A DNA stretch of 11,916 nt from Halorhodospira sp. (GTDB lineage Bacteria > Pseudomonadota > Gammaproteobacteria > Nitrococcales > Halorhodospiraceae). A model generated the notes under the pieces. It searched no databases, had not been told where the DNA came from, and was given only the letters and a program-made list of their open reading frames with translations. The stretch covers positions 1-11,916 of the forward strand of contig SKYL01000315.1 in NCBI GenBank assembly GCA_007127935.1, read 5' to 3'. The position numbers and the translations under genes are program-made. The number at the start of each line of letters is the position of its first letter. Within the stretch, counting starts at the first letter, position 1. Shown in pieces: positions 11,911 through 11,916 of the stretch.

Positions 11911-11916
11911 ATGCAA
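11911..11916 (-). promoter_or_regulatory. Possible -12 element of a sigma-54 promoter for fliD, cut by the window edge
   Basis: TTGCAT at the very edge equals the -12 hexamer of the fliK promoter, and lies 51 bases before the fliD ATG (57 for fliK, 64 for fleR). The -24 element would lie just outside. An alternative reading is a weak sigma-28 site at 11885-11911 (TAAATTTA, 11 bases, GGCGTTCA; 6 of 8 and 5 of 8). Confidence 0.3.

Overview
The window is one end-to-end block of flagellar genes, all on the minus strand and tightly packed. Reading in transcript order (right to left) it holds fliD (filament cap), fliS and a fliT-like gene (export chaperones), fleQ (sigma-54 master activator), a fleR-like second sigma-54 activator, then fliE, fliF, fliG, fliH, fliI, fliJ and the first 56 codons of a probable fliK. 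The proteins match their families over nearly full length. The order is that of polar-flagellated Gammaproteobacteria (Pseudomonas, Vibrio, Halomonas and relatives) that use FleQ/FlrA rather than FlhDC. High GC, frequent GTG/TTG starts and acidic exported proteins would suit a GC-rich, perhaps halophilic gammaproteobacterium such as an Ectothiorhodospiraceae-type lineage, but the genus cannot be fixed from this sequence.

Region by region: 10296-11916 carries fliD and a 116-base gap with a good sigma-28 (FliA) type promoter for fliST. 9385-10295 carries fliS, fliT (TTG start directly after the fliS stop) and a gap with a heptamer repeat array and a possible sigma-70 promoter for fleQ. 7732-9384 carries fleQ and a 249-base gap with an intrinsic terminator, a competing upstream hairpin and a near-consensus sigma-54 promoter. 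257-7731 is fleR-fliE-fliF-fliG-fliH-fliI-fliJ. Gaps there are 0-36 bases except for one 162-base gap between fliE and fliF, which is occupied by an inverted-repeat element. 1-256 holds a second good sigma-54 promoter and the start of fliK.

Working model: FleQ with sigma-54 turns on fleR and, apparently by read-through, the basal-body and export genes fliE-J, and separately fliK. FliA drives fliST. FliE/FliF/FliG form the rod-MS ring-rotor base, FliH/FliI/FliJ the export ATPase complex, FliK measures the hook, and FliD/FliS/FliT cap and chaperone the filament.

The architecture is mostly canonical and I see no wholly new system. What departs from the textbook layout is regulatory: (1) the histidine kinase gene fleS, normally between fleQ and fleR, is absent, and the FleR receiver has lost the phospho-acceptor aspartate, most of the acidic pocket and the lysine, so FleR looks phosphorylation-independent; (2) fleQ carries a run of ten G in the linker before its DNA-binding domain, where a one-base slip in either direction gives a stop before the HTH, a possible motility on/off switch; (3) fliD carries a run of eight T with the same property; (4) repeats of three kinds sit in the flagellar genes and gaps (a 6-bp array in fliH, a 7-bp array after fliT, a large palindromic element between fliE and fliF).
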